Positions 26,097 through 38,188 of a stretch of 64,000 bases of DNA are shown one piece after another; positions within the stretch are counted from its first letter, which is position 1; each line of letters starts with the position of its first letter. Location: positions 43,031,377 to 43,095,376 of the forward strand of contig OX381708.1 in assembly GCA_947462335.1 (NCBI GenBank). Reading direction: 5' to 3'. The stretch comes from Harmothoe impar (lineage: Eukaryota > Annelida > Polychaeta > Phyllodocida > Polynoidae). A program made the position numbers and the translations under genes. The notes beneath the pieces were generated by a model that worked only from the letters and a program-made list of their open reading frames with translations, did no database searches and was not told the origin of the DNA.

Positions 26097-29000
26097 TTAT
26101 TATTATTATTATTATTATCATTATACCAACTACAATAACACACAATCTTCATTTATATGCATCTGAATGTGTTGAATAATTAGTTTCATTCCGATAACGG
26201 TACATTGTGTGTTTGTCTTTTTGGTGCAGGAAAAACAGGTCGCCTCCATTTAGAACGCATATCATGAATTGAGTAATTTGAAATCTACCAGTTGGTTTAC
26301 ATTAAGACAATGGATTCTATTGCCCTTCATGTTGCATTGAATATGAAGGATGTGAAGTTTAATTCAATTCAATACAGGCCATCAATTGGTTTACCTTGTG
26401 CAACTGAATATATTCCATGAGTGATCCGGTTGATATTGCCACTCTGCCATATGTCAGTTGTCACTCCTTCAAAGCTTTATGCTGGGACATTGTGAGAGGA
26501 GGGCTATCTGTGCTATTCTGCCAGTGTGTCATCCTCTAGCCTACACCTCCCTGATTCGAGTAGTATTCTTCCCGCGAATCACTTCACGGAGAAGCAGACA
26601 CCACTTATGTCTAAATTAAATTCCACAGTCAGTCTGGTACAGTCCCACCGCGCTAAAGTACTCGTCATTCAACGTTAAACACAGCCTCTCCTAACGTTGT
26701 TAGTATCTGCTAACGTTGGTGACATTAGCGGCAGAGCACACTGACTTAACGCGGCCATTAAAAAGCAGCTTTTAGCATCTAGTGTAATCACATAACGGGA
26801 TAATTGAGGGAAGCCCCATCCTGTTAAACTTAATCGATGCCTCTCCAGAAGTGATTGGTGTTAGAAAATTGCCCTAACCACATTATGCACATTTTAAGCT
26901 TTCAGGCCTCTCTATTATTGACTTCCTCCCCAGCTATGCCGTCTAAGTTGCTATATGTCGTGCAATTTTTACCTCCAGGCCAGCCAACTGCCAGCCCCCT
27001 GCAAACACTTTGTACCAGTACATATTAGAATGGTGGCAAAATGCTCACATAAAGGGCTGAAGCGTCTATATTGAACCTAAGCCGTATTCCATCCTCCTTA
27101 TCCTCTACTGGCCCTTTTAAAAGAAGGACATCCCCATTGAGCGCGCTTAGATCGTACCACACGCTCAGAGTCATCTGTAGTCTTTTTCTAAGTCTAAATG
27201 CCGTCGGGCAAGGGGTAGGGGGTCTAACCAAGCATTCTATTGACTGTAGAGTCCCAATGCTGACTTAGTGGTGGCGGCAGCGTTTTAATATTTAAAGACA
27301 TAGGGTTGTCCCATGATGTAGGCGCACTGCCTTAATCTATACGTTATACGGGTAGATTCTCCTCTTTATTCTATCGCCATTTCAATTGTATATGCCCCAT
27401 AAATTGATTGTTGTAATCCTTTCGTCCTAATAAAAATAAAACCCTATTCAAGGGGCTATTAATTACAAAGGGATGGTTATGCACTGGAAACTGTCATAGC
27501 ATATATCATTACCACGGACAAAGGTATTGTTATACTGGATTATAAATGAGCAATGATCAAATGCTTCATCATGTTGTAAATAACTTTTTTTAAATTTATT
27601 TTTCATTTACTTGATCACTCATCTCATTACAACATGATCTGCATGATCATTTTTCTGGCTCACCTGCGTATAAATTGCTTAGTTACTAATAATTATTTTG
27701 TTATACAGAATTGACGTTCGGTGGGTTTCAGGTATCGGTAAGCATTGCAGACCTGGGCAGACAGTGTTACACAGCAGAGTAACGGATATATCATGGAAAG
27801 TGGAATTTGATGGAAAGTGGAAATTTGCTGCCCTCATGTGGAGGATATAAAAGCGACAGGCCACTGCTGCTATTCCCATTCCACTTCTTACTGTAGGGGT
27901 TGTAAGAGTTAGGACTTTAAAGGGGTGCTCTTTTAAGACTTCCGAGCAATCGGAAGGCCTCTCGCAAAACAAGGTGAAACAATCTCACTTTTTGGATCAT
28001 TTCAACTAGTTTTTTTCACATCTCGGTTCCGACGGTTACAAGAAGGACTGGTGGGAAAAAGGAATATTTAAGAAATTTTTAAATGCAGTGTGTTAAGGAA
28101 TCAGTTTACTTCCACATGATGTAAACGCCTATATGTATGTCACTGACATTGTCTGAGCTATAGTTACACAATCACGATTAACTCTGTGTATTATTTGCAC
28201 ATAGAGTAGGTAGGGTATATAGTCTCACTGATTTGGTGTCAGGCAATGCTGGCCCCACCTCCCTGAGTCGAGCATAACTTTCCCTTTCCCCGTTCAAAAG
28301 GCTAGACTGACTGTGGAGTCTAGTGTTGCATGGTATCATTCTTAAGGGCGACCCTGTAGTTGGATGGGCGACGAGTCAGATAACGTTGGACTTTGCAAGG
28401 AAGAAGACTCCCTAGGAAGCCAGGCCCCGGAGCCAGGCACGACTAGTCCTCGCTCTTTCTCCAAATGAAGAAATATAATTCTGGCTCTGAAAAGAGAGTC
28501 AGAATGACGCCCTTTTTTCGCTGTGTGTACGTACAGTTTTGAAATGTGATTTACCAGGATTGCTTCGATTCTAGGTAGTGCTTTGCAGGCTTATCTCCGT
28601 ATCAGGTAAGGCCCTGCTTTGCCTTGGAAGCAACACCTAACAAGGATTAGGACAGAGATTGCTTATCCGCAGGCCAAGAACAACATGGGTTAAGCCGTGC
28701 GAACCAATAGAACTAATGGCCTGCCTAAGGGTGCCCAATGGTATGACTAATCTGACAAACAGCAGTAATAATGATAATGGTCGCTGTATATCATGTCCAA
28801 AGAGCTATATACATGTACCGAGGTCGTCTACATCAACATCAACAAGATGCTTTCTTATTACTATAGTTCCTTTATATCCAGCACATTGAAGTCTATAAGC
28901 CGTGTGGCTTTATGAATATACATATTTACTGCTTACAATATAGATTTAGCTTCGACATAATAATATAGCACTAGTTCAATTCAGAACGGTTTCATAGGTT

Positions 29001-29226
29001 TCACAGTAATGAAGGAAAGTGAGGATAATAATCATGAGCAACTCAGTGGTTAGGTTAGATCTGTTTAGGGAGCAGTATACTGCCTTTGTTCTGGGGCTTC
29101 CCTCTTTGTTCTGCCGTGTAAACAAACAGCCTGATTGTATTGTCCGATGTGTCTCTTTGTGCCATTTGTGTCTATATCCGGTTAGCCAGGTGGGGGCTAC
29201 TGCCATTAGATCAATCAAGGAATGTG
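25561..29226. other. Gene-free stretch with compound microsatellite
   Basis: A (TTC)n run passes directly into (TTA)n at about 26064-26118. Apparent poly-Leu/poly-Ile or poly-Arg open frames there are translations of the microsatellite. No gene was recognised elsewhere in the stretch. Confidence 0.6.
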
Positions 29227-29230
29227 TTAA

Positions 29231-29481
29231 CCCTTTAAGGACAGCATGTCGCTAAAAGATATCATTAATTTTGCTGTCAAAATGCACCAATGCAGCACCA
29301 GCCATGCAGTAACTCGCCAGTGCTGCATTGGAGCAATATGCTAACCCTTCAGGAGTGTCTCAACCCAGTAGGGTCGACATTATGCTTGAATGCAGCACTC
29401 GCAAGTTACTCACCAGGCCTGCATTCATGCATAATGATGTGAAAGACATGATGCACGAATGATCATGCCGTCCCTAAAGGG
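29231..29481. mobile_element. piggyBac-like MITE with TTAA duplication
   Basis: Left terminus CCCTTTAAGGACAGCATG starts at 29231; the right end, read in reverse, is CCCTTTAGGGACGGCATG ending at 29481 (16 of 18 identical). Both are flanked by TTAA (29227-29230 and 29482-29485). TTAA duplications next to CCCTTT termini are a hallmark of piggyBac-type transposons. The 251-bp body has subterminal GCACTCGCAAGTTACTC-like repeats in both orientations and no coding potential. Confidence 0.85.
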
Positions 29482-29485
29482 TTAA

Positions 29486-29538
29486 GAGCCGCACAATGAA
29501 TGTACATGTACTTTTTTGCCAGCATATAGATGCCACTC

Positions 29539-29586
<48 letters not shown>

Positions 29587-32239
29587 CAGAAATCGGACAC
29601 AAAGCTAAATTCTCTATCAGTTTAGTATACACGTATATTGCAATGGCATTGGGATTTTACGACCGCTCGGGGCATATCAATCAGGCGATAACACATGTGG
29701 CAGTTCCAGTGGCAGTAGTAAAACCCATCACCGCTGCTGAAACGAATCGGTGGTGTGGGGACAATTAAGGCCAAATCCAAGTATAAGCATCTGCAATCTG
29801 GCAATGTTACATTTATTAAACTTGCTCATGGTCCACGCAACACTATGCGAGTATTGCAATTGAGCCATTGCAGATGATTTAGCCAACGAAATGATATCCT
29901 TGAGAAATAATCCACATCCCTTTATTATTGACTAATCATGGAGATTTCCGTATCTATGATACACTGCAATCAAGTCTTACTGCAGTCCTATGAAACCTTT
30001 GCCTTGTGGAGGAGCGCCTGAACTTTTCAAATTCACCGATATTTTCCTCTCCAATTCGAAGAGTGGGTTTTGACCTTTTGTTCCATGTGGGAGAATCAGC
30101 ATCTTCTGGAACACTGGGCTGAAATTGGAATTGTAACTGCCTCAGTGGGAAGACCTCCCCAGCTGTCAAGTATTCCAATTGACACTGTTTTTAAAGCAAG
30201 TAGGTAGATGACAGTGAAGCTAGCAAAACCTGCTCAAAGACGTTCAAACCTTCAGTCAAATCAGTAATGCACGCCTGACGGTGGGCAGCTTAAATGAACA
30301 AAAGCCTCCGGGGTGGACGTTTCAGTTCCAGTTTAGGGCGGATTCTTAAGATGGAGGGAGAGCTGCTCCCCTACTCCCTATTTGAAATGAATGACACGTT
30401 TCTACGTCAGCAGGCCCATGGGCGGCATCGTTTCCGTTTAATCAATCCCCATAAAAATGCCAAAAGCAGTCGCAGAGGTCTAAAAACGTCCTCTTCCCTT
30501 TTGTTACATTTTCTCTTGGCATGGGCAGGAGGTTTAGGAGATCATAACTATAACCCACAATAACCCGTATTTGTTAGCACTCCATGGAGTGGGTAATAGC
30601 TGTCATAATTTAATCAACATTAAAATATTAAACTATTATGGTGAGAATGGAACCTGTGAATGACAGGGACGAGGCAGTATTTTACAATTGTAAAAGTACT
30701 ACCCGGTAGTAGGGGCCTACAACCCATCCATCAGTGATGGCACTGCTGAACAGACTCAAAGATGTCATCATGGCCAATACTGTTCGCAGAGAAAAGAATT
30801 GCCATCCATCGGGGGCAACTATTTGTTGCCAAATTGACACCCTTTATAAATAGGAATACTATGTGATAGGATCCACATTGTGCAGGTGCTAGGCATGTGA
30901 CATGTGGTGGGGCGGGAATGGGGGCTGCTAAGAGGGTCCCCGAATCCATGATGTCATTTGTGAATGATAATTTCCATGTGCTGTTCTGATGTGCTATAGC
31001 ATTGTAAATCAGTAATTAAAAGAATAATATTTTAGTGACATATGAACTATTCAATGTTATAGCAATAGTTGTGAACATCTATGGCTAGGATGTGCTATTT
31101 GTTAGCAGCTGGTTAATAGTGGTTATTGTGCGATTTACAAACTGCGCCCACTAGGTCTGTGCCAGATGTTCAGGCTAGCAGATCAAATATGAGTTATATA
31201 TATCAGGAACAAGAATCAATGAAGCATCAACAGTAATTTCAGAGATCAATAATTCTCAATAGGGGGGCTTGGTGGTGGCTAGCGGCCAATTGGTGTGCAC
31301 CCTTGGCTGGTGTGTGCATCACACTCCACCAATACTGACTTATGAGGATCTGACCCCATGTCAACCCTCCACCATTGATCACCTATAGTGGGCTTACAAC
31401 GTGTGGTGTTAGCAGGGGGTAAAGTGGGATCGTTCTCCCACGGGACATTACACATGGTACTGGAATTCTATCAACCCATTACAAAAAGAAATGTACGCCA
31501 AGTCAAGCATTCGCTCCCTATCACACGCACGTGAAATTGGGGTTCTAGACCGTGAGACTGTAGGGGTTGATGTTGTTATGTATACATTAATCTATTCAAA
31601 ACGCCATCTCCCTTATTGTAAAGCTCTAGAGTACCGTGCCTTGCTCCACGCCGACTCTCATTCTGGAGGGGCAGTCAAAACTGGGCCTTTAAAAGGCACT
31701 TTAATGGATAGCATGTACTTGTGTATTTACATCAATTTCCACTATTTTAATTTCAACCAAGAAGGGGGCATTCTCAATACAGTGATATAAACCTCTCTGA
31801 GAGGTATATAGGCAAGAGCTGGGGGTATTTGATGGTTATTTTGTATATTGAATGATCATTATCGGAAATTATCTCATGTGATTGCTCTATAGGTACTGAG
31901 GAGCTTCATGTAAATTAGTCTACTAATCATAATGACCTGTACAAGAACTAAATCAATAATGTAGAAACACAATATATTAATATAATTATTTTCAGTTTAG
32001 GGACAACTCCCTTTATTATAAAGTTTATTTCCATTACATGGGTACTGCAACTATTTAAGTAGGAACGTATTTTACCTCCACCTTACCCCAATGCCTTACT
32101 TCTGTGACATCCTCACACAGGTCTTGGCAGAAAAGAACCTCTTTTTATATACCCCCCCCCCCCTTTGCATGGATGGTAGGTGGCCATATTTGTTTACTAC
32201 TCAGATCTGACTCATAGTCTCGAGCCGGGTTCCTATATC
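29486..32239. other. Gene-free stretch with (GA)n microsatellite
   Basis: A pure (GA)n run lies at about 29542-29584. No gene, RNA or transposon boundary was recognised in the remainder. Scattered open frames are short and lack motifs. Confidence 0.55.
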
Positions 32240-32575
32240 TATTATCGTACAACATGTACATTTCACTTGTCCCATGCGCCATTCTGGTACAGTATGGCAC
32301 TTGTAAACACCACTTTGAACTTAAATTTGAGTTTTTGCTGTATTCAAGACAGTCCCTGTGCACATGGTTAGCTTGGAACCAGCGAACAGGAACGGAACTG
32401 GAACCGGAAATTATGATGGGAAAACCCCCATCATACATTCTGGTTCCTGTTCGCTGGCAACCTACCAGCAGGGATTGCTCAAACACAGCAAAATTCAAGT
32501 TGAAGGTCATGGTGATAAAGTCCCCCTTCCTGTGGAAGGATCTGGGGACGAGAGTGCATGTACATCCCTGAATTG
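32240..32575. repeat. Large imperfect palindrome / foldback element
   Basis: Sequence on both sides of about 32415 pairs in inverted orientation. ATGATGGG pairs with CCCCATCAT at the centre, CCAGCGAACAGGAAC with GTTCCTGTTCGCTGG further out, then TTTTGCTGTATTCAAGA with CTCAAACACAGCAAAA, and AACTTAAATTTG with CAAATT-like sequence. Arms are about 150-165 bp with indels. Open frames on both strands across it follow from the symmetry and have no recognisable domain. Confidence 0.75.
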
Positions 32576-34113
32576 GATAAGCCATAGCGATTCAGCAAGC
32601 AGTAGGGAGAGACCAACGCCTTCCTGCTTGTTCCAGGCACCCTCACTCAATCACCCCCCCTCCTACCACCACATCCCACACATCTACACTACTAGTCAAA
32701 ACCTCAGGGAGAGACCCCCTCCCTTCATCCAGTCTATCCCAACCCCAGCCCCATCCCCAGCCATCTGCGGGTATCCCAGGCTGGTCTTTGATATCTAGTC
32801 CTGCCACCGTCTATCGCCGTCAGATCCAACGCCCTTAGGATGCTGCCATTGCCCCCCTGTAGGATGCCCCCCCCCCCCCCCCCGCCCTCCCGCCGCTGCC
32901 AATCCCACAGGCTGCCTCCCCCTCCTCCAGTAGCGCCCCTCTGGTTGACGGCCCTGCTGCCTCGTCTCCTGGTAGCGCCGGCATCCTACAGGAGGAGGCA
33001 GTCTTAACAAGGCCGCCACCACCACCACCAGCCTACCGCCGGTCCTGTCCCCTTCATGCAATACTGCTGCTGCTGTTGCCACCCTGAACCTCCCTCCTCA
33101 GCTCATCGGTGCTAACAACTTGTGTAGTCCCCCGTGGATGTCACTCTAGCCATATTCACAGGCAGTCAGTTGTAAATATAGAGCTATGTTTATACCTGTG
33201 TCGTGTGAAGATTGCATCATGTAGCTGGATACTTTTATTTATTTTATTCTTAAAGGTATGGATAACATAAGGGTGTAGTGTGCGCACGAACAATGCAAAA
33301 TGACATACTTTCAATATTACATGACTCGTAAGAGCTTATTTTACTATAATTAACCAGGTAACTCCCAAATACATGTACCCTGCATGTAGAGTCCTATATA
33401 ACCCCCCCCCCCCCCCCATATCTAAACTTCATAACACCTTTAGGATACACACTACCATCCTTAGGGGTTCGTTATAACGAGGTTCTACTGTATTATACTG
33501 AAACTGATGGCCTGGAGTGAAAAGCTATGTCCCCCTCCCTCCCACCTCCCCCACGTCAGGCAGCCCTCCCCTGTAACCCTGCCCTGGTCGCCCCCAGTGC
33601 CTTCACCATCACCCTGTGCCTCCCTAAGGACGCCCTGTCCTGCTCTGGTGCTCCACGGTCGTTTCACGCCCTCCTCCTGTGCCCTGACCACAGGAGCCTG
33701 GGGAGGGGGCCAATTTCCCGACTCGCCTGCAGCTTCCGCTGCCGCTATAGATCAAGCCAACAAGACGCTATGTGCGGGACCAGGGTATAGAGTCGGCTAT
33801 TACAGAGGTTTTAGGGCAGCTTTTAAACGCTACTACATCATTACTCTAGACCTGTATATTTTTTAAACCACGGTGGAGGGCTTAGACAAATGACTTAACA
33901 CATTGGTTATATTGTATATCCCCACATATATAACAGATGTTTCAGTGAAAGTTAACCCACAAGGGCCCGAGCCTTTACAGAGCCTCAGGTCCTTGTGGGC
34001 TAACTTATACCCATAGCTATACTCATAGCTATAGCAATAGTTTACATTGGTCATATGTCTCATAAGTTAAGTATATTATACCAACTATACTTCTTTTTTT
34101 ATACACTTCACAC
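32576..34113. other. Gene-free, C-rich stretch with homopolymer runs
   Basis: Pyrimidine-rich on the plus strand, with pure C runs near 32868-32883 and 33402-33417 and CCACCACCA words near 33013. The several proline- or glycine-rich open frames on both strands are explained by this composition. No gene was recognised. Confidence 0.55.
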
Positions 34114-34172
34114 TGAAAATACATATGCAAGTAGTATATAGAAATGAGTGTTATGAACCGGCTATAACGCAA
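34114..34172 (+). repeat. 59-bp direct repeat, left copy
   Basis: Matches 34678-34736 with about three mismatches; the shared words include ACATATGCAAGTAGTATATA and GAGTGTTATGAACCGGCTAT. The two copies bracket two MITEs. See the right copy. Confidence 0.9.
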
Positions 34173-34232
34173 ATTAAGTAATTACCGACAACGCATCTCT
34201 TTTATATACGTAATTCTCACCACTCGCACTTA

Positions 34233-34488
34233 GGCCAAAAAAAAAAGAAGGTATGTTTCAGGTAACATGGGCAGATAGACTAGGGTCGGTAGGTCGGATT
34301 TTTATTTTATTTTATTTTATTTTTTTAACATGAAAGTACTAGCCATCCTTCGTGGAAATTCTAAAAATGACCCAAAAAGTATAAAAATATGAAATTTTCT
34401 TCGAAATTGCTATAAAGAACGTAGGGTCGGCCCTGTTTTGCTAGGGTCGGTCGGGTGACCTGAAACAAACCTTTTCTTTTATTTGGCC
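34233..34488. mobile_element. Harbinger-like MITE, GGCC termini, TTA duplication
   Basis: Starts GGCCAAA and ends TTTGGCC, flanked on both sides by TTA (34230-34232 and 34489-34491). Inside the termini, GGTATGTTTCAGGT pairs with ACCTGAAACAAACC, and CTAGGGTCGG appears in each half. The TTA duplication with G-rich termini fits the PIF/Harbinger superfamily. The 256-bp element has no coding capacity. Confidence 0.85.
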
Positions 34489-34560
34489 TTAACTACATAG
34501 TAGACTGAACAGTACTAGAATTGTGAGTGGGATAGGCTTGGTGATTGTGCCACTTTAACA

Positions 34561-34670
34561 TCCCAGTGGGCACGAAAATCAGTTCAACGTTGAATCAATG
34601 TTGAATCAACATTGAATCAACATTGACAACCAGTTATCAAAGTTGATTCAATGTTCTGTGCCCACTGGGA
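34561..34670. mobile_element. MITE with TCCCAGTGGGCAC termini
   Basis: Perfect 13-bp inverted termini TCCCAGTGGGCAC (34561-34573) and GTGCCCACTGGGA (34658-34670). The interior is built of AACATTGAATCAAC and TTGATTCAATGTT words in both orientations. Sequences of this type (CCCAGTGGGCAC with ACGTTGAATCAAC words) are widespread in animal genomes. No clear target duplication is visible. Confidence 0.85.
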
Positions 34671-34677
34671 TTGAGAA

Positions 34678-34736
34678 TGAGAATACATATGCAAGTAGTA
34701 TATAAAAATGAGTGTTATGAACCGGCTATACCGCAA
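34678..34736 (+). repeat. 59-bp direct repeat, right copy
   Basis: Second copy of the segment at 34114-34172, in the same orientation 564 bp away. The interval between copies contains the Harbinger-like MITE and the CCCAGTGGGCAC MITE. The copy is too long for a target-site duplication, so a segmental duplication or gene-conversion event is more likely. Confidence 0.9.
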
Positions 34737-35924
34737 GTGATATACAATGGACTGCCTGGCAGGATGATCTAGGATGTGTTTGTTTGTGAGCGACCAGTAT
34801 GTCTGAAAGGCAGAAGGGTCGACCTTCTTCCAGTTATTCATTTCTCTTTTGTAACATAGCGACTGCCATATCGTCATATACTGATGTGTATCTCCTCACT
34901 ACTGTATACTGCCATGGCCATGCCCTCCCTCAATAAATATGCCCCCATAGACCAGGAGAAGACCAAAGTAGATTATCCTGCCGACACCTTCTATGGAGTA
35001 ATAGTATAGGCCTCTATTTTCGGGGAAAGACAGCTATAGATAACCACTGCTCTCCAATTCTGCGGCGGGAAAGGCAAAAATGTGAGGGACTGTCGGGGAC
35101 TGTGGACAGCCCAATAGTAGGTCTAGCTCAAAAGGGCAAAGCCTACTCTTTCTCGCATTACATGAGTTATGACACATATTGGAAATATGGGCCTATCATT
35201 CATTCTCCATCGTCTCCCCGCGGCCTCAAATCCTCATGGGCCTTTGTTGCTATTTTATTCGCCTCCATCCACACGTCACGCGCGTCCTATACGGCCCGAG
35301 TATATGGCGGTTATCGGATCTAGCTCGCTGCAGATTGCGACATGTGGGCAAATTATGTAAGCTGGAATTGTCACAACCCGAACCCCGTCAGCAAATGTCA
35401 ATACTGGTGAATAGGGACAATCTGGGAGGTGGTGGTCTGGCCTTCAGCCAGCCAGGCAGCTATAGGGATAATTGGTCAGTAGCAGTGAGGCATGCTGCCC
35501 CACAGTCTCCTGCACATTGACGCTATAGTGGCCAGCAGCAAACATATACACAGCACAAGCAACAGGATAATATTGATTTTCAAGAATACAGCCCAGTATT
35601 TAGAGTTTGTCACTAGTTTCTTTCCTCATCTTGAAGTTATAGATGCTGACTGGATAGATTTTCGACTTAAGTATTGAAGCCATGACACCAAGCTACTGAA
35701 CGTTGTTTTTGAGTCAGAATAAATTTGAACAGTTGATAGAAAGACAAATTGATGTGGCTTAATGTGGCAATGTGGGATAATACAATGCCATATCTTCAGT
35801 TATTCTGTCACATTCATCTTCAAATAATTATCATCATCTTTTATTTTTAAATCTAAGATTTACTATGTTTAAGTACTGGAAGTGCTTATTCAACGTACAC
35901 AGTGTGGCCGTATTTAATGGGCTA
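34737..35924. other. Gene-free stretch, nothing recognised
   Basis: Overlapping short open frames at 35100-35520 lack motifs and start context. No repeat or RNA gene was seen. Confidence 0.45.
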
Positions 35925-36238
35925 ATGGCCACCGTCCACTCGGCTCTAATCGGCCGAAGCCATGTGGGAAATACATGGCTTAAGGTCCGGTCACACTGGT
36001 CGTGAAATCAAGAACAAATGTTTTGTAAAGCCAAGACAATTGTTGCACAACAAATGTTTTCAATTCCAAGACAGGTGTGACTGGCATTCCTAGACAAAAG
36101 TGTTCCAAGACAAAAATGTTATGCAGCAAAACATTTGTCTTGACTCCCCACAACATTATAAAACATTTGTTTTGGATTTTTAATACCAGTGTGGCCGGGC
36201 CTTTAGTCGGCCAAAGTTTCCCAGTGGACGGTTGCCAT
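35925..36238. mobile_element. Nested MITEs (outer 35925-36238, inner 35982-36203)
   Basis: Outer termini are ATGGCCACCGTCCACT (35925-35940) and AGTGGACGGTTGCCAT (36223-36238). Inner termini are AAGGTCCGGTCACACTGG (35982-35999) and CCAGTGTGGCCGGGCCTT (36186-36203), with TTA adjoining both inner ends if the boundary is taken one base inward. The inner body is made of AACAAATGTTTTG-like words. The arrangement suggests that one element inserted in another, or a composite element with double termini. Confidence 0.75.
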
Positions 36239-38099
36239 ACGAAAAAAAATGACTTCCCTTAAATGGCTTCAAATTTTTTTTAAAACACAAATGCCAACGT
36301 CGATTGATTTATTTCACAAGTGGGGGCTGGGGCCATATCCCAAGAAGCCGCAGGCTGAATGGGATATGCCCACTAGGCATCTATATATGCAAAAGGATTT
36401 TCTGAAATGTGGCGAAATAATCTATATATAGTCTATGAGAAGGAGCTTACCAATAACTAGTAGATCGTAGACTTTGTCTTATTTGAGGGAATAACCTTCA
36501 GAATTATCAGCCTCGGGAACAAGCAGAACATGAGACATGCACATCTGTGACAGGTAGCACAAGAAACCAGCTGCGGCAGACATTGCATTATATGAAGATC
36601 AGCGGTGTCAATTATACAGGTATAATTGTGTTAGTGTGTTACGTGTGATGACACCATTTGAGCAGCATGCACATCTTGCCTCTGGGGTCTTTTGTGGGTA
36701 TTACAGCATTAATTGGTATATGAAACCCATTGGATGTGTCACTTTCACATAATTGATTATAATAGTGAACTTCAGTGAACTGGGTGTTAAGAGAATACAA
36801 TACATGTACTTTGTGTAGCATCAGCTCATTTGCTACTAACTGCAGTCCTTCTGCAGGCAGGTAGACCGGTGAATATTAAGAATACACATTATAATTAACA
36901 ATATCAATGTTTTGACTATGGGAAAGATACCAATAGTTATATACTACCAATAACTGCTGTGGTCATGAAATTAGTTTTATAAAAAAAAAAAAAGCTTTGG
37001 TCAAAATCTGAGGGAAACATACCACAGATGAGCAGGTAGGCCTGGCGTTATCAAAGCAACATAAAAAATGCCATACCTATCGCTCTCTTATCTCAAATAG
37101 TTAAACTAACCAACAGCCACCCGCTTTTCTGTTAGCAATCTCCATATTGGCCGCTGGTAATTGGGAGAGATAAGGCAGTTTCAGTTATCTGCTCGGGGAC
37201 CTCGTTGGCGTCCCGTTAAAATGGTGTTTTCAATAGCAGTGTCGTTGGCAACCGTATCCTCACTGCTCAGCCTCACCCCATTACGTCCTTATTGGTTGAA
37301 GGTCCCATTACCGGGAGCGGAGTTGGGGTGGGGAGGGAGGCAGCAGGGCTTGGGCACCAGTCAGATTGCCTTGTATCTGCATTGATTTCGACATCGACGC
37401 TTGCCAGTAAGGGCCATAGGAGCTGGTGTTATCGCTGATACAAGTATATATGTAGAGCCCTCAGAATGGCAGGACTGTAGATAGGTATATACTATATTGA
37501 TGTACAAAGATATACCAGATAGGCGACCTCAATGTTGTATGTCTGGAAGAGGCTGTGAATTGATGAATGGCGCGTGGGCGGGATGGATGTGTTATTGCTG
37601 AGTTTTGTTAGTGTGCACCTTTTTATTTATTTATTTTTTTGGGAAGGGGGGGGGGGGTCGGGGAGGGGTGGGGACTGCATATGAATTATCATATATATAT
37701 AGTGTAGCATATTACATGCACAAAAGAAACATGTAAGATGAAGACGTAATACAATTCACCTCGAAAGTATATCCATTCAACCAAACATAATTGGGCATCG
37801 ACTCCGTGTCTTTTGTACCTTTATTTAATTGTAATAACAATAAAGTGGAAAATGTGATATCATAGCGGTAAACAGGTAATCATGTATACGTTATTATTGT
37901 TTATAATACTTGCATCATAGATATGCGAGAAACATTACTGTGAAGGGCTGCTGAATTATTGCTATTCATGATTAATGTGTTTGGTATCCATGTAATAAAA
38001 ACACTGCTCCTATTTTGGTACCCTAACGTAAACATTACCACTCACACTTGTCAAACTTTGAGAGAAGCTCGCCATTATATCAGCACTTGTGGTTTAAGT
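36239..38099. other. Gene-free stretch with A and G homopolymer tracts
   Basis: A run of A at about 36980-36993 and a G-rich tract at about 37646-37670. No gene, RNA or transposon end was recognised. Confidence 0.5.
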
Positions 38100-38188
38100 G
38101 GAACGTTTACAAATGACGTCACCTATTTTAGAATCTTTTTCACCTCCCCTTCCCACTCCCTAGCAGGTGAAGTCATTTGTGAGAATTC
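38100..38188. mobile_element. MITE, CRE-terminus family, copy 2 (short)
   Basis: Left end GGAACGTTTACAAATGACGT at 38100-38119 continues as CACC; the right end GGTGAAGTCATTTGTGAGAA starts at 38166. The left terminus holds an intact TGACGTCA; the right one has one substitution (TGAAGTCA). At 89 bp it is shorter than the other two copies, an internal deletion derivative. Confidence 0.75.

Noticed and set aside
25942..26179. Poly-Arg/poly-Ile and poly-Leu/poly-Ile proteins
   Set aside because: Direct translation of the (TTC)n(TTA)n microsatellite.
32145..32798. Three frames of 105-146 residues on both strands
   Set aside because: They mirror each other because the sequence is a palindrome; no family resemblance.
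33485..33866. Ser/Pro-rich and Gly/Glu-rich frames on opposite strands
   Set aside because: Pyrimidine-rich composition; no motif or splice context.
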